The notes: generated from the sequence alone by a model not told the origin. Numbered from the stretch's first letter, positions 7,254-15,291 are shown. The stretch: 25,636 bases of DNA from CAG-273 sp964618105 (GCA_964618105.1 CAZUAJ010000011.1:1-25636), one strand, 5' to 3'. Program-made: numbers and translations.

Positions 7254-7643
7254 ATGAAAACTTTCACATTAGAAATTCAACTCGAAAAGCCATCTTCACG
7301 GGTTGAAGGGTTTGTTAATTATTTTAACTCCCTTCCCCTGTCAGGCGATGTTTATGTTGTAGTTTTGGATGCAAAAACCATTGATAACACAAACAGTATT
7401 CTCGGTACTATTCAATTTTCTCTTAAAGAAACGAAAGCTTCCTTTAAAGTCGTTGAATCTTCGATGGAACGGCTTAGTGCTTTTGCATCCCGTTACAATA
7501 TGTGCTCAGCACACTATTGCGACATAAAGCTTTCTTTGGTAAATAGGTCACTTCTGAAAATTGAGTTCATTCCGCCAAATGAAACCTACGAAAAAGTCAT
7601 TAATGACTTTTTCAACGCAACCTCTTTTCCCCGGGTTCAATAA
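7254..7643 (+). CDS. Hypothetical protein, possible divergent HPr-like domain
   Basis: 129 aa, no signal peptide or membrane segment; its own promoter and terminator make it monocistronic. I do not recognise it firmly. The stretch VLDAKTIDNTNSILGTIQFS (about residues 37-56) resembles the helix-2 region of HPr phosphocarriers (pattern GKxVDAKSILGI), and KPSSRVEGFVNYF aligns with the HPr active-site helix GLHARPAALFV. If so, Ser replaces the phosphorylated histidine and about 40 residues are added at the C-terminus. Codon use differs sharply from its neighbours: CGG, GGG, CCC, CTG and CCG codons that the surrounding genes almost avoid, suggesting recent acquisition. Confidence 0.8.
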   Translation: MKTFTLEIQLEKPSSRVEGFVNYFNSLPLSGDVYVVVLDAKTIDNTNSILGTIQFSLKETKASFKVVESSMERLSAFASRYNMCSAHYCDIKLSLVNRSLLKIEFIPPNETYEKVINDFFNATSFPRVQ

Positions 7644-7655
7644 ATAGTGAACCAC

Positions 7656-7692
7656 AAAAAAGAAATACTTCTCTAAAGAAGTATTTCTTTTT
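7656..7692. terminator. Bidirectional terminator between the 129-aa gene and spoVG
   Basis: Arms AAGAAATACTTC and GAAGTATTTCTT around loop TCTAAA, with an A-run on the left and a T-run on the right, so it can end both the plus-strand gene (stop at 7643) and minus-strand spoVG (stop at 7700). Confidence 0.9.
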
Positions 7693-7699
7693 ATTTTTA

Positions 7700-7972
7700 T
7701 TATTCTGCTGATTCTTCAGTTTCTGGAGCTTCATAAGCTTCTAATATAGCTTTTTGAATTTTCTCTCTTGTCTCAGCATTGATTGGATGAGCTATATCCT
7801 TGAATTCTCCGTTTGGAGTTTTTCTGCTTGGCATAGCAATGAATAATCCATTTTGACTTTCGATAACTTTAATGTCATGAATAACAAATTCATTATCGAA
7901 TGTTACAGAAGCAACAGCTTTCATTCTGTTTTCTGAATTCACTTTTCTTAAACGTACATCTGTAATTTGCAT
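7700..7972 (-). CDS. spoVG: Septation / sporulation regulator SpoVG
   Basis: 90-aa cytoplasmic nucleic-acid-binding regulator (the Bacillus protein is slightly longer). The whole family core is visible: MQITDVRLRKVNSENRMKAV, then FVIHDIKVIESQNGLFIAMP, then SRKTPNGEFKDIAHPINAET. In Bacillus it affects asymmetric septation, and in other Firmicutes it affects virulence and cell-wall genes. SD AAAGGTGG precedes the ATG. It is a single-gene unit behind a sigma-H-like promoter and ends at a strong terminator. The divergent neighbour is murC. Confidence 0.97.
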   Translation of the reverse strand: MQITDVRLRKVNSENRMKAVASVTFDNEFVIHDIKVIESQNGLFIAMPSRKTPNGEFKDIAHPINAETREKIQKAILEAYEAPETEESAE

Positions 7973-8058
7973 TTTTAAGTACCACCTTTCAAGTTTTTTC
8001 TAAATTCTAATGTTTCATAGAAATTAGTTTTTATACATTTCTTATGTACAATAATATT

Positions 8059-8085
8059 ATTCGCCACTTTTTTTGTTTTTCCTTC
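8059..8085 (-). promoter_or_regulatory. Sigma-H-type promoter of spoVG
   Basis: On the minus strand, GAAGGAAAA (-35 like RnAGGAWWW) is followed by GGCGAAT (-10 like RnnGAAT), with 17 nt between AGGA and GAAT. As I recall, this is the same spacing as the classical sigma-H promoter of Bacillus spoVG. About 80 nt of leader follow to the ATG. Confidence 0.65.
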
Positions 8086-8197
8086 TTTATTTTACAAAAT
8101 TTATTTATTTTTTTATTATATTCACATTTTTATTTCAATATACATATATTATTTTAATATTTCTTCTACCTAATGTTATACTTATTTAAGAAAAATA

Positions 8198-8226
8198 TTG
8201 AAAAAATACAATATAAAGTATATAAT
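8198..8226 (+). promoter_or_regulatory. Sigma-A type promoter of murC
   Basis: -35 TTGAAA (8198-8203), 17-bp spacer, -10 TATAAT (8221-8226). It gives a 5' leader of about 100 nt with a small GTTAA/TTAAC hairpin before the SD AAAGGAG. Confidence 0.7.
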
Positions 8227-8245
8227 ATTTCTGTTATTATATACT
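8217..8245. repeat. Inverted repeat over the murC -10 box
   Basis: AGTATATAATA (8217-8227) and TATTATATACT (8235-8245) form a perfect 11-bp inverted repeat with a 7-bp spacer. It covers the -10 hexamer and the expected start site, so it could be an operator or a 5' hairpin. The surrounding DNA is extremely AT-rich, which makes chance palindromes more likely. Confidence 0.4.
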
Positions 8246-8334
8246 TTTACTATAGTAATGTTAAGTTTTATTAACAGATAAATAAAATTTAGTAAGTATG
8301 TTAAAATTAATAATACTTAAAGGAGTGTATTTCT

Positions 8335-9720
8335 TTGGCAAATATAGAAGAATTAAAAAAATACAAAAATGTACATTTTATAGGAATTGGTGGAATTAGC
8401 ATGAGTGGTATTGCTGAAATTCTAAAATTTTGGGGATTTCATGTTACGGGTTCTGATTCTACTCAGTCTGAATCTACTGAAAGACTTATAAATAATGGTA
8501 TAAATGTAGTCATTGGTCACGATTTAGAAAATTTAAAAAATGCAGATATAGTAGTATATAGTGCTGCTATAAAGAACGATGATATTGAACTTTTAAAAGC
8601 AAGAGAACTCAATATTCCTACTATTGAAAGAGGTACATTTTTAGGTCAAATTACAAAAGCATTTAATAATAGTATATGTGTTTCTGGTACTCACGGAAAA
8701 ACAACCACAACTTCAATGCTTTCAATGTGTTTTTTAGAAGCACATAAAGATCCTTCTATTCAAGTAGGTGCTTATCTTAAACCTCTTAATGGAAATTACC
8801 GTGTTGGAAATAGTGAATATTTTATTATTGAAGCTTGTGAATATGTTGAAAGTTATTTAAAATTATTTCCTAAAACAGAGATAATTTTAAATATTGACAA
8901 TGATCATTTAGATTACTTTGGAAATTTAGAGAATATTGTAAAATCTTTTGACAATTATATAAAGTTATTGCCTGAAGATGGCTTATTGGTAATTAATAGT
9001 GATGACCCTAACTGCAGAAGAATTGCCAAAGATTCTAAGGCTAAAATTGTAACATTTGCACTTGAAAGTGAAAATGCAAATTTTATTGCTAGAAATATCA
9101 AATTTGATGAACAAGGTTTTGCATCTTTTGATGTTTATTATAATAATACATTTTACAAAACTATTAAATTGTCTGTTCCAGGTATGCATAATGTATTAAA
9201 TTCATTAGCATGTATTGCAGTTTGCCACGAATATGGCATTTCAAAAGAAAATATAAAAAATGCTTTATTAAAGTATACCGGTGCACACAGAAGGTTTGAG
9301 TATGTCGGAAGTTTTAATCAAGGTGTTAGTGTATATGATGATTATGGGCATCATCCTACAGAAATTATGGCGACTTCTCATGCAGTAAATCAAAAACATC
9401 ACAGACAATCTTGGGTTGTTTTTCAGCCACATACTTATAGTAGAACAAAGCTTTTATTAGATGACTTTGCCAAAGCATTGATTGATTTTGATAACATAAT
9501 TATTACTGATATATATGCTGCTAGAGAAAATAATATTTATAATGTTTCTTCTAAAGATTTAGTAGATAGATTAAAAAATTACTATAACAAACAAGCTCTA
9601 TACATTTCTGACTTTAATGAAATTGTAAAATATTTAAAAGAACATACAATAAAAAATGATATTGTATTAACTCTTGGAGCTGGTACAGTTACAAATATTG
9701 GCTCATTACTTATTAAATAG
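8335..9720 (+). CDS. murC: UDP-N-acetylmuramate--L-alanine ligase
   Basis: Cytoplasmic ATP-dependent ligase adding L-Ala to UDP-MurNAc, the first amino acid of the peptidoglycan stem; 461 aa, normal length. The N-terminal Rossmann domain shows HFIGIGGISMSGIAEIL (about residues 14-30), the ATP loop GTHGKTTTTS is at about 118-127, and the Mur signature EACEY...DNDHLDYF runs through 166-195. The C-terminal domain has YDDYGHHPTEI and FQPHTYSRT. Start is TTG at 8335, with AAAGGAG about 9 nt upstream; no better start is in frame. It has its own promoter and ends at a strong bidirectional terminator. Confidence 0.98.
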   Translation: MANIEELKKYKNVHFIGIGGISMSGIAEILKFWGFHVTGSDSTQSESTERLINNGINVVIGHDLENLKNADIVVYSAAIKNDDIELLKARELNIPTIERGTFLGQITKAFNNSICVSGTHGKTTTTSMLSMCFLEAHKDPSIQVGAYLKPLNGNYRVGNSEYFIIEACEYVESYLKLFPKTEIILNIDNDHLDYFGNLENIVKSFDNYIKLLPEDGLLVINSDDPNCRRIAKDSKAKIVTFALESENANFIARNIKFDEQGFASFDVYYNNTFYKTIKLSVPGMHNVLNSLACIAVCHEYGISKENIKNALLKYTGAHRRFEYVGSFNQGVSVYDDYGHHPTEIMATSHAVNQKHHRQSWVVFQPHTYSRTKLLLDDFAKALIDFDNIIITDIYAARENNIYNVSSKDLVDRLKNYYNKQALYISDFNEIVKYLKEHTIKNDIVLTLGAGTVTNIGSLLIK

Positions 9721-9730
9721 ATTGTTACTT

Positions 9731-9769
9731 AAAAAGTGTATTTGAAAATCATATTCAAATACACTTTTT
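9731..9769. terminator. Bidirectional terminator after murC
   Basis: Perfect 16-nt arms AAAAAGTGTATTTGAA (9731-9746) and TTCAAATACACTTTTT (9754-9769) around a 7-nt loop. It serves murC on the plus strand and the end of the long minus-strand operon. Confidence 0.95.
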
Positions 9770-9771
9770 TT

Positions 9772-10905
9772 CTACTTATAATCACTTCCTGAAATTAATG
9801 GAAAAGAAAAAGTTGCTCCATTTTCTGAAATTGTTCCACTTTCTGTATGGTCTTTAAAAAAGTTATCCGCACCTTTTAAAAAGTATTTATATTTTTCTTC
9901 AGATGTTAAAGAACTTTGTTCATTTAACATAATTGGGTCATCCCATGTAACATCAACAGCATACCAGTTTTCTTCTATTTTGACATAGTTCCATGCATGT
10001 GTTTCAATTTTTCCTTCTGAATTTTTTGCAGTGCCTGATACTAATATTGTTGGAACTGATAATTTCTCCATTAAATATTTAAAACTTCTTGCATATCCTT
10101 CACATACAGCTTTTTTATCATGAATTGCTCCATATATATTATACTGGTTATTATTGTCAGTTTTTTCATAATTTACTGTTTTTACTAGCCAATTGTGAAC
10201 CTTTGTTGCTTTTTGTACAGGAGTATTATTTTGTGTTTGAGCTATCATTTGATTAGTTATATTGTTTAAATATGCTTGAGCTTTTTCAATTGATTCTTTA
10301 GTTTGAAAATTATCTTGTAAATAATTTTTGTCATTTTCTGGTCCTATTGAAATGTAATATGTAGTTATTCCATCTGATATACGTTTTTCATTTATTAAGT
10401 TCATTTTTGTTATATCAATATAAAACAAACTACAATCGTCATAGAAAAAAGCATCTATAGCCATTTGAAAAGCATTTTTTAAGGTTTCTTCTCCTTTTTC
10501 AGAATGTAAAAGTTCATTAAATTCTGTTCCAAATTCAAAAACATAGTTACCTGTTATTAAGTTGTTTTTTTCTTGTTTTAATTTTTTATATATTATTTTT
10601 GCATTTTGATCTAATTGACTATAGTAATAACTTGCAGAACTTATTTCACTATTATTAATAATTTCATCTTCATTATCTATAATTTCATTAAAATTTGGTT
10701 CTAGTATTGTTTCATTATTTGTTATAGTTTCATTTTGAATATTTTCTGTATTTTCTGTATTTTCACTAATTATATTCTCACTATTACTATTTGAATTTGT
10801 TTCTTGACTTTTTAAATATGCAAATAGCCCAAATGCCACTAATATTAAAATAATTAATATAGCAACTATTACTATAATTATAACGTTTCCTTTAGAATTT
10901 TTCAT
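9772..10905 (-). CDS. Membrane-anchored transglutaminase-like protein
   Basis: 377 aa from the ATG at 10903-10905, which has AGGTG at 6-nt spacing; a GTG three codons upstream lacks an SD. Layout: one N-terminal transmembrane segment (about 7-30), a low-complexity Asn/Glu/Thr-rich linker (about 34-90), then an extracytoplasmic domain ending in a transglutaminase-like core. The catalytic triad is visible: Cys268 in KKAVCEGYA, His303 in IETHAWNYV, Asp318 in YAVDVTWDDP. Family members act as cysteine proteases or amide-bond forming enzymes; which applies here is unknown. It starts 12 bp after the upstream protease gene's stop codon, so they are probably cotranscribed. Confidence 0.85.
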   Translation of the reverse strand: MKNSKGNVIIIVIVAILIILILVAFGLFAYLKSQETNSNSNSENIISENTENTENIQNETITNNETILEPNFNEIIDNEDEIINNSEISSASYYYSQLDQNAKIIYKKLKQEKNNLITGNYVFEFGTEFNELLHSEKGEETLKNAFQMAIDAFFYDDCSLFYIDITKMNLINEKRISDGITTYYISIGPENDKNYLQDNFQTKESIEKAQAYLNNITNQMIAQTQNNTPVQKATKVHNWLVKTVNYEKTDNNNQYNIYGAIHDKKAVCEGYARSFKYLMEKLSVPTILVSGTAKNSEGKIETHAWNYVKIEENWYAVDVTWDDPIMLNEQSSLTSEEKYKYFLKGADNFFKDHTESGTISENGATFSFPLISGSDYK

Positions 10906-10917
10906 TTTTATCACCTA

Positions 10918-12135
10918 TTATTTTATTTCTTTCATTTTTTTTAACATTATATCTGCAAACACGCCATACCCCATTGTGGGATCATTTACAAGTACATGAG
11001 TTACAGCTCCTACGAATTTTCCATTTTGAATTATTGGTGCTCCACTCATTCCTTGAATTATACCACCAGTTTTTTCAATAAGTTCTTCATCTGTAATTTT
11101 TATTAGCATGCTTTTGTTATCTTTATTATTATTTGTAAACACTTTTTGAATTTTTATATTATAGTATTCTTTTTTTCCATTTTCTAATTCACAAATAATT
11201 TGAGCATCTTCAGTTTTTATTTCATCTCGCAAAGCTATTTCTAATTCATTACTATTTTGAATATTTATATAAGATGTTTCATCTAATTTTCCAAATACAC
11301 CAAATTCTGTGTTTTTACTAATAGTTCCTATTGTATAACCATTTTCAATAGTCCCCCTTATTTCTCCTGGATTGCCCTTTGTTCCCTTAGTAATATTTAA
11401 TATATTAGTGGTTACTAGTTCACCATTAGCAATTTTTATAAGTTCAGAAGTATCTACATCTAATATTCCATGTCCTAATGTACCAAACATTTTTGAAGAA
11501 GGTTCATAAAAAGTAAGTGTACCAACACCTGCCGCAACATCTCTTACCCATAGTCCTATTTTGTATTGATTGTTGCTATTTTTTACTGGAGTTATACTTG
11601 TTGTAATTGTTTTTTCATCACGAATATATTTTACAGACAATTCATTTCCGTTACAGTTATTTACTGCTTCCATTAATTCATCTGTATTTTCTATTTGGTT
11701 TTTGTTTATTTCTACTATTCTGTCCCCTTCTTTTATTCCTGAATTTTCATAAGGTTTTTTTCCTTCTATTTCAGACATTCCAACCACTAAAACGCCATCA
11801 GTATATAGTTTCATACCAATTGCGTTTCCCATTGGTATTACTGTAGTTTTTGGAATAACATTTACATTTATATTTTTTAGAGAAAATGTATTAAATAAAC
11901 TTAAGTTATAGTCTACTTTCCCTAATTCATTTACTTTTGTTTTGTTTGTATTACTTACTGTTTGTAATGTTTGCAAATCATTTTTTTGTTTTATTGTAAG
12001 TCCTATAATTGTAAATATGTTTAGGCTTTCACCTTGCATTACTATATAACTGCTTGGTAATAATGTAATATTGCAAACATAAATAAAAATAATTAATAAA
12101 AGTAAAATGATTATAATTTTTTTATATAATTTCAT
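10918..12135 (-). CDS. spoIVB: SpoIVB-type S55 serine peptidase
   Basis: 405 aa: N-terminal transmembrane segment (about 5-25), PDZ domain around 100-185 (EGKKPYENSGIKEGDRIVEI), then an S55 peptidase domain. Apparent triad His222 (GTLGHGI), Asp349 (KITDEEL), Ser364 (IIQGMSGAPI); the spacing matches, as I recall it, B. subtilis SpoIVB His236/Asp363/Ser378. In Bacillus the enzyme is secreted from the forespore and triggers pro-sigma-K processing. Here it is not beside spo0A but follows pilus-like genes and precedes a transglutaminase-like gene, so it could be the sporulation enzyme or a paralogue serving this locus. Start ATG at 12133-12135; SD AAAGGAG lies in a hairpin. Confidence 0.9.
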   Translation of the reverse strand: MKLYKKIIIILLLLIIFIYVCNITLLPSSYIVMQGESLNIFTIIGLTIKQKNDLQTLQTVSNTNKTKVNELGKVDYNLSLFNTFSLKNINVNVIPKTTVIPMGNAIGMKLYTDGVLVVGMSEIEGKKPYENSGIKEGDRIVEINKNQIENTDELMEAVNNCNGNELSVKYIRDEKTITTSITPVKNSNNQYKIGLWVRDVAAGVGTLTFYEPSSKMFGTLGHGILDVDTSELIKIANGELVTTNILNITKGTKGNPGEIRGTIENGYTIGTISKNTEFGVFGKLDETSYINIQNSNELEIALRDEIKTEDAQIICELENGKKEYYNIKIQKVFTNNNKDNKSMLIKITDEELIEKTGGIIQGMSGAPIIQNGKFVGAVTHVLVNDPTMGYGVFADIMLKKMKEIK

Positions 12136-12167
12136 TTGGTCACTCTCCTTTAATTAGAGTAACCAAA
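12135..12167 (-). promoter_or_regulatory. Hairpin enclosing the SD of the spoIVB-type gene
   Basis: On the transcribed strand TTTGGTTACTCT (12156-12167) pairs with AGAGTGACCAAA (12135-12146) over 12 pairs with one G-U, around a 9-nt loop. The SD AAAGGAG is split between loop and stem, and the stem runs into the ATG. This geometry could limit translation initiation. A T-run on the opposite strand means the hairpin could instead act as a plus-strand terminator, but no plus-strand gene ends here. Confidence 0.5.
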
Positions 12168-12185
12168 TTTTATTTTTTTAAACTA

Positions 12186-13925
12186 TTAATTTGAAAATGA
12201 ATTCATATTTGCTTGATATAAATCATGTCTTTCTCTTCCTAAAGCTGTAAGATATAATTGTCTTATTTTTCCTAGGTTTCTAATATTTGAGTTAGAAGCT
12301 TTTTCATCTTCCCAATTTGAATTTTTAACCCAAATTTCACCTTTTATAATTTGGTCAACGTCATACATATCAGAAGCATTTACTATACAATTATAACAAG
12401 AAGTTAAATAATTTTTTGTATTATTTTTTTGTATATTTTGTGGATAAAACCAATTATACTCTCCTTCTGCAATTCTTACTGTTTGCCTTATAAAACTGGT
12501 ATTAGAATATGCTTGTGCTATTTTTTCACTACTTAAGTTATAATCTTTTCCCATTAATTCTTTGCAACCTGCCAAATGATATTCTCTGTTTCCATCTGTA
12601 GTATTTTCAGTAATTATGTATATATTTTCTTTTTTTACTACTTCTTCATTATTATTATTTGTAATTACATAATAATTGTTATAATATTTATGTCCAATTG
12701 GTATTCCTTGCATAAAAGTCATAACAGAAACATTTTCAGTTATTAATTCCCAGTCTGTTTCGGTTAACTTAGGCATGCTAAATTCATAAGTATTACTCGA
12801 AAAAGAATTATAATTTGCAATTGCTGCTGATAAATTTGTTTCAATTGATTTTCTTATTACAGATAATCGGTTTTGATTAAATATAGAGTCAGAAAGAAGT
12901 GGATCATTAGTACCTGAAACTTTAAATATTTTTTCATTTTCTGTATTTAATGCAAAATCTATTGAATTTCCTTTTGAATCTACAGCATCTTTTTGTGTAA
13001 TATTTCCTATTAAACTTTCAACTTCTTCACTGAATTTTTTTGCATTGGCATAATATTCATAAGCACTTGTACTATATAAATGCCCATCCGTACCTGTTCT
13101 AGTACGTGCATATTCGTTTATTTCTTCACTTATTAAATATAGTTTATCATAATTATTATATACAAAATATTTTGAGCTTTTTGTATCATAATATATATTT
13201 TGTCCATTATATGAAACGTATTCATAATTGCCACTAGTTCCGTCTGAAAAAGCTAAATGCTCTGTTAGAGTTTCAGGTTCAATTTCTATTCCATCATATT
13301 TTAGTTTCCAATCTAAGGGATTGTCACCTTCATTTATAATTTCTACAGAATCAGGATTTATAAAGTATCCTGATAAGGTTTTGTAAGTTCCGCCAATTTT
13401 GCCATATATGTTAATTGCATTATCTAAAGTATAGTTTACAACAAAATCATAACTACTTCCTTTTACATATCTGCATGAATAATATATGTATGTTTTTAAT
13501 CCATAATTTGGCTCTTTACTTTTCAATTTATCTTCATCTAATATAGGCTTTCCATCATTCACTGGATACGCATTATCATATTTACTACAAATATAATAGC
13601 CATCATATAATGTATAAACCAATGCTGGAACATAGTCTTGCAATTCTATTTTTGTTAAATTTTCACTATTACTTAGTGAATTAAAAAAAGTATTAATAGA
13701 TGCTTCAATATCTCTAATTTTTGAGTCACTTACAGTAGAATATTTATTGTTTATTGTGTTTATTTGAAATGCTTTAACTGCACTATATGTGGCATTACTT
13801 AATTTTGTATTATACTCTGTTTGAAGGGTTATTGTATCTATTTGTGAACTAATATATGCAGATGTAACCATTGTTATTGGTATTATTATAATTACAAAAA
13901 TTACAGCAATATATTGAATTTTCAC
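12186..13925 (-). CDS. Large single-pass extracytoplasmic protein, unknown function
   Basis: 579 aa from a GTG start with SD AAGGGAG. One hydrophobic segment at about 6-27, followed by a short amphipathic stretch (LQTEYNTKLSNATYSAVKAF) and a long Tyr/Asn-rich domain predicted outside the membrane. It has few cysteines, among them a CxxC (TSCYNCIVN) near residue 520. The N-terminal layout resembles TadE/TadG-like or minor pilin proteins, but I recognise no family. It follows the pilin-like genes after two hairpins and precedes the SpoIVB-type gene, so it may be a surface or tip component of the same apparatus. Function is unassigned. Confidence 0.85.
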   Translation of the reverse strand: MKIQYIAVIFVIIIIPITMVTSAYISSQIDTITLQTEYNTKLSNATYSAVKAFQINTINNKYSTVSDSKIRDIEASINTFFNSLSNSENLTKIELQDYVPALVYTLYDGYYICSKYDNAYPVNDGKPILDEDKLKSKEPNYGLKTYIYYSCRYVKGSSYDFVVNYTLDNAINIYGKIGGTYKTLSGYFINPDSVEIINEGDNPLDWKLKYDGIEIEPETLTEHLAFSDGTSGNYEYVSYNGQNIYYDTKSSKYFVYNNYDKLYLISEEINEYARTRTGTDGHLYSTSAYEYYANAKKFSEEVESLIGNITQKDAVDSKGNSIDFALNTENEKIFKVSGTNDPLLSDSIFNQNRLSVIRKSIETNLSAAIANYNSFSSNTYEFSMPKLTETDWELITENVSVMTFMQGIPIGHKYYNNYYVITNNNNEEVVKKENIYIITENTTDGNREYHLAGCKELMGKDYNLSSEKIAQAYSNTSFIRQTVRIAEGEYNWFYPQNIQKNNTKNYLTSCYNCIVNASDMYDVDQIIKGEIWVKNSNWEDEKASNSNIRNLGKIRQLYLTALGRERHDLYQANMNSFSN

Positions 13926-13966
13926 TTTTAAATTCTCCCTTCTTAAATATATTTTTTATTAACAAA

Positions 13967-14021
13967 GGGAGTGAAAAAATCACTCCCTATATTTTAGCTT
14001 TATAAGGATTTCAAAAATCCT
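13967..14021 (-). terminator. Tandem hairpins between the pilin-like genes and the 579-aa gene
   Basis: Two stems lie in the 105-bp gap: AGGATTT/AAATCCT at 14005-14021, then GGGAGTGA/TCACTCCC at 13967-13987 with a 5-nt loop, followed by TTTGTT. The second could be a weak or partial terminator, or an mRNA-processing stem that lowers expression of downstream genes. Confidence 0.5.
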
Positions 14022-14030
14022 AATATTTTA

Positions 14031-14555
14031 TTAATTACTTCCATTTACAGTAACTACTCCGCCGTGTGAAGCTGCAATTTGTTGAGAAGCATTGCCTGTA
14101 ACTTGATAAAAGAAATTTCTTAATAACTGAGCTATGGTTTGATTAGTATTTTTTACTGTTACAGAAACCATATCTCCTTCTTTTAATTTCATTTTCCCTG
14201 TTTTATTTAATTCTTCAAGCACTTGACTTGTGTATTTATTATAATATGTATTTTCACCTATTTTTGTCATTTCAGCTTGTGTAACTTTTACACCTGGATT
14301 TTCGTCTAATTGTTGAACTTTCATTTCAACATCATACGAATTTCCTGTTGCACTTAATGTGCCTAAGTACTTTTCATATTCTGTTAATGTTATTTTTCCT
14401 GTTGTTCTAATTTTGTCTACAAATTCATTTGTAGCTGTTTGCACAGCTAGTTGCGAAATATCATCTGTTCTTTCTGACAATGACATAAGCGGAAATACAA
14501 ACATTAAAATAGCAGCTAAAAATATTGCAATAATTGTAATTAAACTATCTCCCAT
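14031..14555 (-). CDS. Small single-pass protein, TadE/DUF4320-like pilus component (tentative)
   Basis: 174 aa from the ATG at 14553-14555, chosen because AAGGAG lies 9 nt upstream; a TTG two codons earlier is too close to the SD. N-terminal hydrophobic segment (MGDSLITIIAIFLAAILMFV), then SERTDDISQLAVQTATNEFV and TGKITLTEYEKYL, followed by a predicted soluble domain. Such short proteins with a helix continuing from the membrane segment are typical of Tad-locus minor pilins, and I recall similar uncharacterised ORFs beside clostridial cpaF genes. The family assignment is uncertain. Confidence 0.85.
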   Translation of the reverse strand: MGDSLITIIAIFLAAILMFVFPLMSLSERTDDISQLAVQTATNEFVDKIRTTGKITLTEYEKYLGTLSATGNSYDVEMKVQQLDENPGVKVTQAEMTKIGENTYYNKYTSQVLEELNKTGKMKLKEGDMVSVTVKNTNQTIAQLLRNFFYQVTGNASQQIAASHGGVVTVNGSN

Positions 14556-14577
14556 AATCAAATACTCCTTTTATTCA

Positions 14578-15276
14578 TTAATTAGCTAATTTATATATAA
14601 CTACTCTTTTCTTTTTGTTTTTTAATAAATCATTTTTACTAATTTCTTCTTCTGTACTCACATCGTAAGTATATTCCCCAATAATTTCATAAAACTGCTT
14701 ACCAGAATATTTTCCTATAAATCCGCCCACTCCTAGTTCTTCTTTATAGTCATATTTATTTCCGCTTCCATTTGGAAAATCAAATACTTCTCCATTTAAA
14801 AATGCGTCTATATTTTTTTTATAATCGCTTGGAGACCCTACCCATGGTTCATGTCTAATTGTTTCTTCATCAACATCAAATGTACATACAGGATTTTTAT
14901 CACTTTTATTACTGTAATATTTTCCTATAAGCCCTTTATTTGAATTTTCTCCATTAATTGTTCCATTTCCCCACAAATTTGAGTCTGTTTTAGTATTATA
15001 TAACTTTAATGGTTCTCCATTGCTGTTTAGAAATAATACCATGTAATTTTCTTTATAATACTTATAAAGAGTTGGTATAATAGTTTCTAGACCAACAATT
15101 CTATTTTTTTGATTTGTTGCTTCCTCATATTCATAAAATTTAGTTACATCACTTGCTGAAAGAACAATTTTAGATGTTTGATTTAAATGAGAAAACATTA
15201 CAATAGATATTGTTAATGCCATAACAAATATCATTGCTGCAAAAGCCATTTTTAAGGCATCTGTTGCATTTTCCAT
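14578..15276 (-). CDS. MENAT-type pilin-like protein (paralogue 4)
   Basis: 232 aa. Begins MENATDALKMAFAAMIFVMA, the same N-terminal signature as three other proteins of this locus, followed by one hydrophobic segment (about 9-28) and a longer extracytoplasmic domain with several Gly/Asn-rich loops. The region after the membrane helix (TKFYEYEEATNQKNR) is less similar to the other three. It has no Flp-type G/xxxxEY cleavage motif. SD AAAGGAAA precedes the ATG. It is probably cotranscribed with its neighbours (15-bp and 22-bp gaps). Function unknown; a minor pilin or pseudopilin is the best guess. Confidence 0.85.
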   Translation of the reverse strand: MENATDALKMAFAAMIFVMALTISIVMFSHLNQTSKIVLSASDVTKFYEYEEATNQKNRIVGLETIIPTLYKYYKENYMVLFLNSNGEPLKLYNTKTDSNLWGNGTINGENSNKGLIGKYYSNKSDKNPVCTFDVDEETIRHEPWVGSPSDYKKNIDAFLNGEVFDFPNGSGNKYDYKEELGVGGFIGKYSGKQFYEIIGEYTYDVSTEEEISKNDLLKNKKKRVVIYKLAN

Positions 15277-15291
15277 TTTTTATTTCCTTTT

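Noticed and set aside
7973..8334. Riboswitch or T-box in the spoVG/murC divergent region
   Set aside because: Only promoters, a palindrome and short AT hairpins are visible; no conserved T-box or riboswitch core.
11570..11846. Two overlapping plus-strand frames inside the spoIVB-type gene
   Set aside because: Antisense shadows of a gene with a complete catalytic triad; no SD or coding signature.
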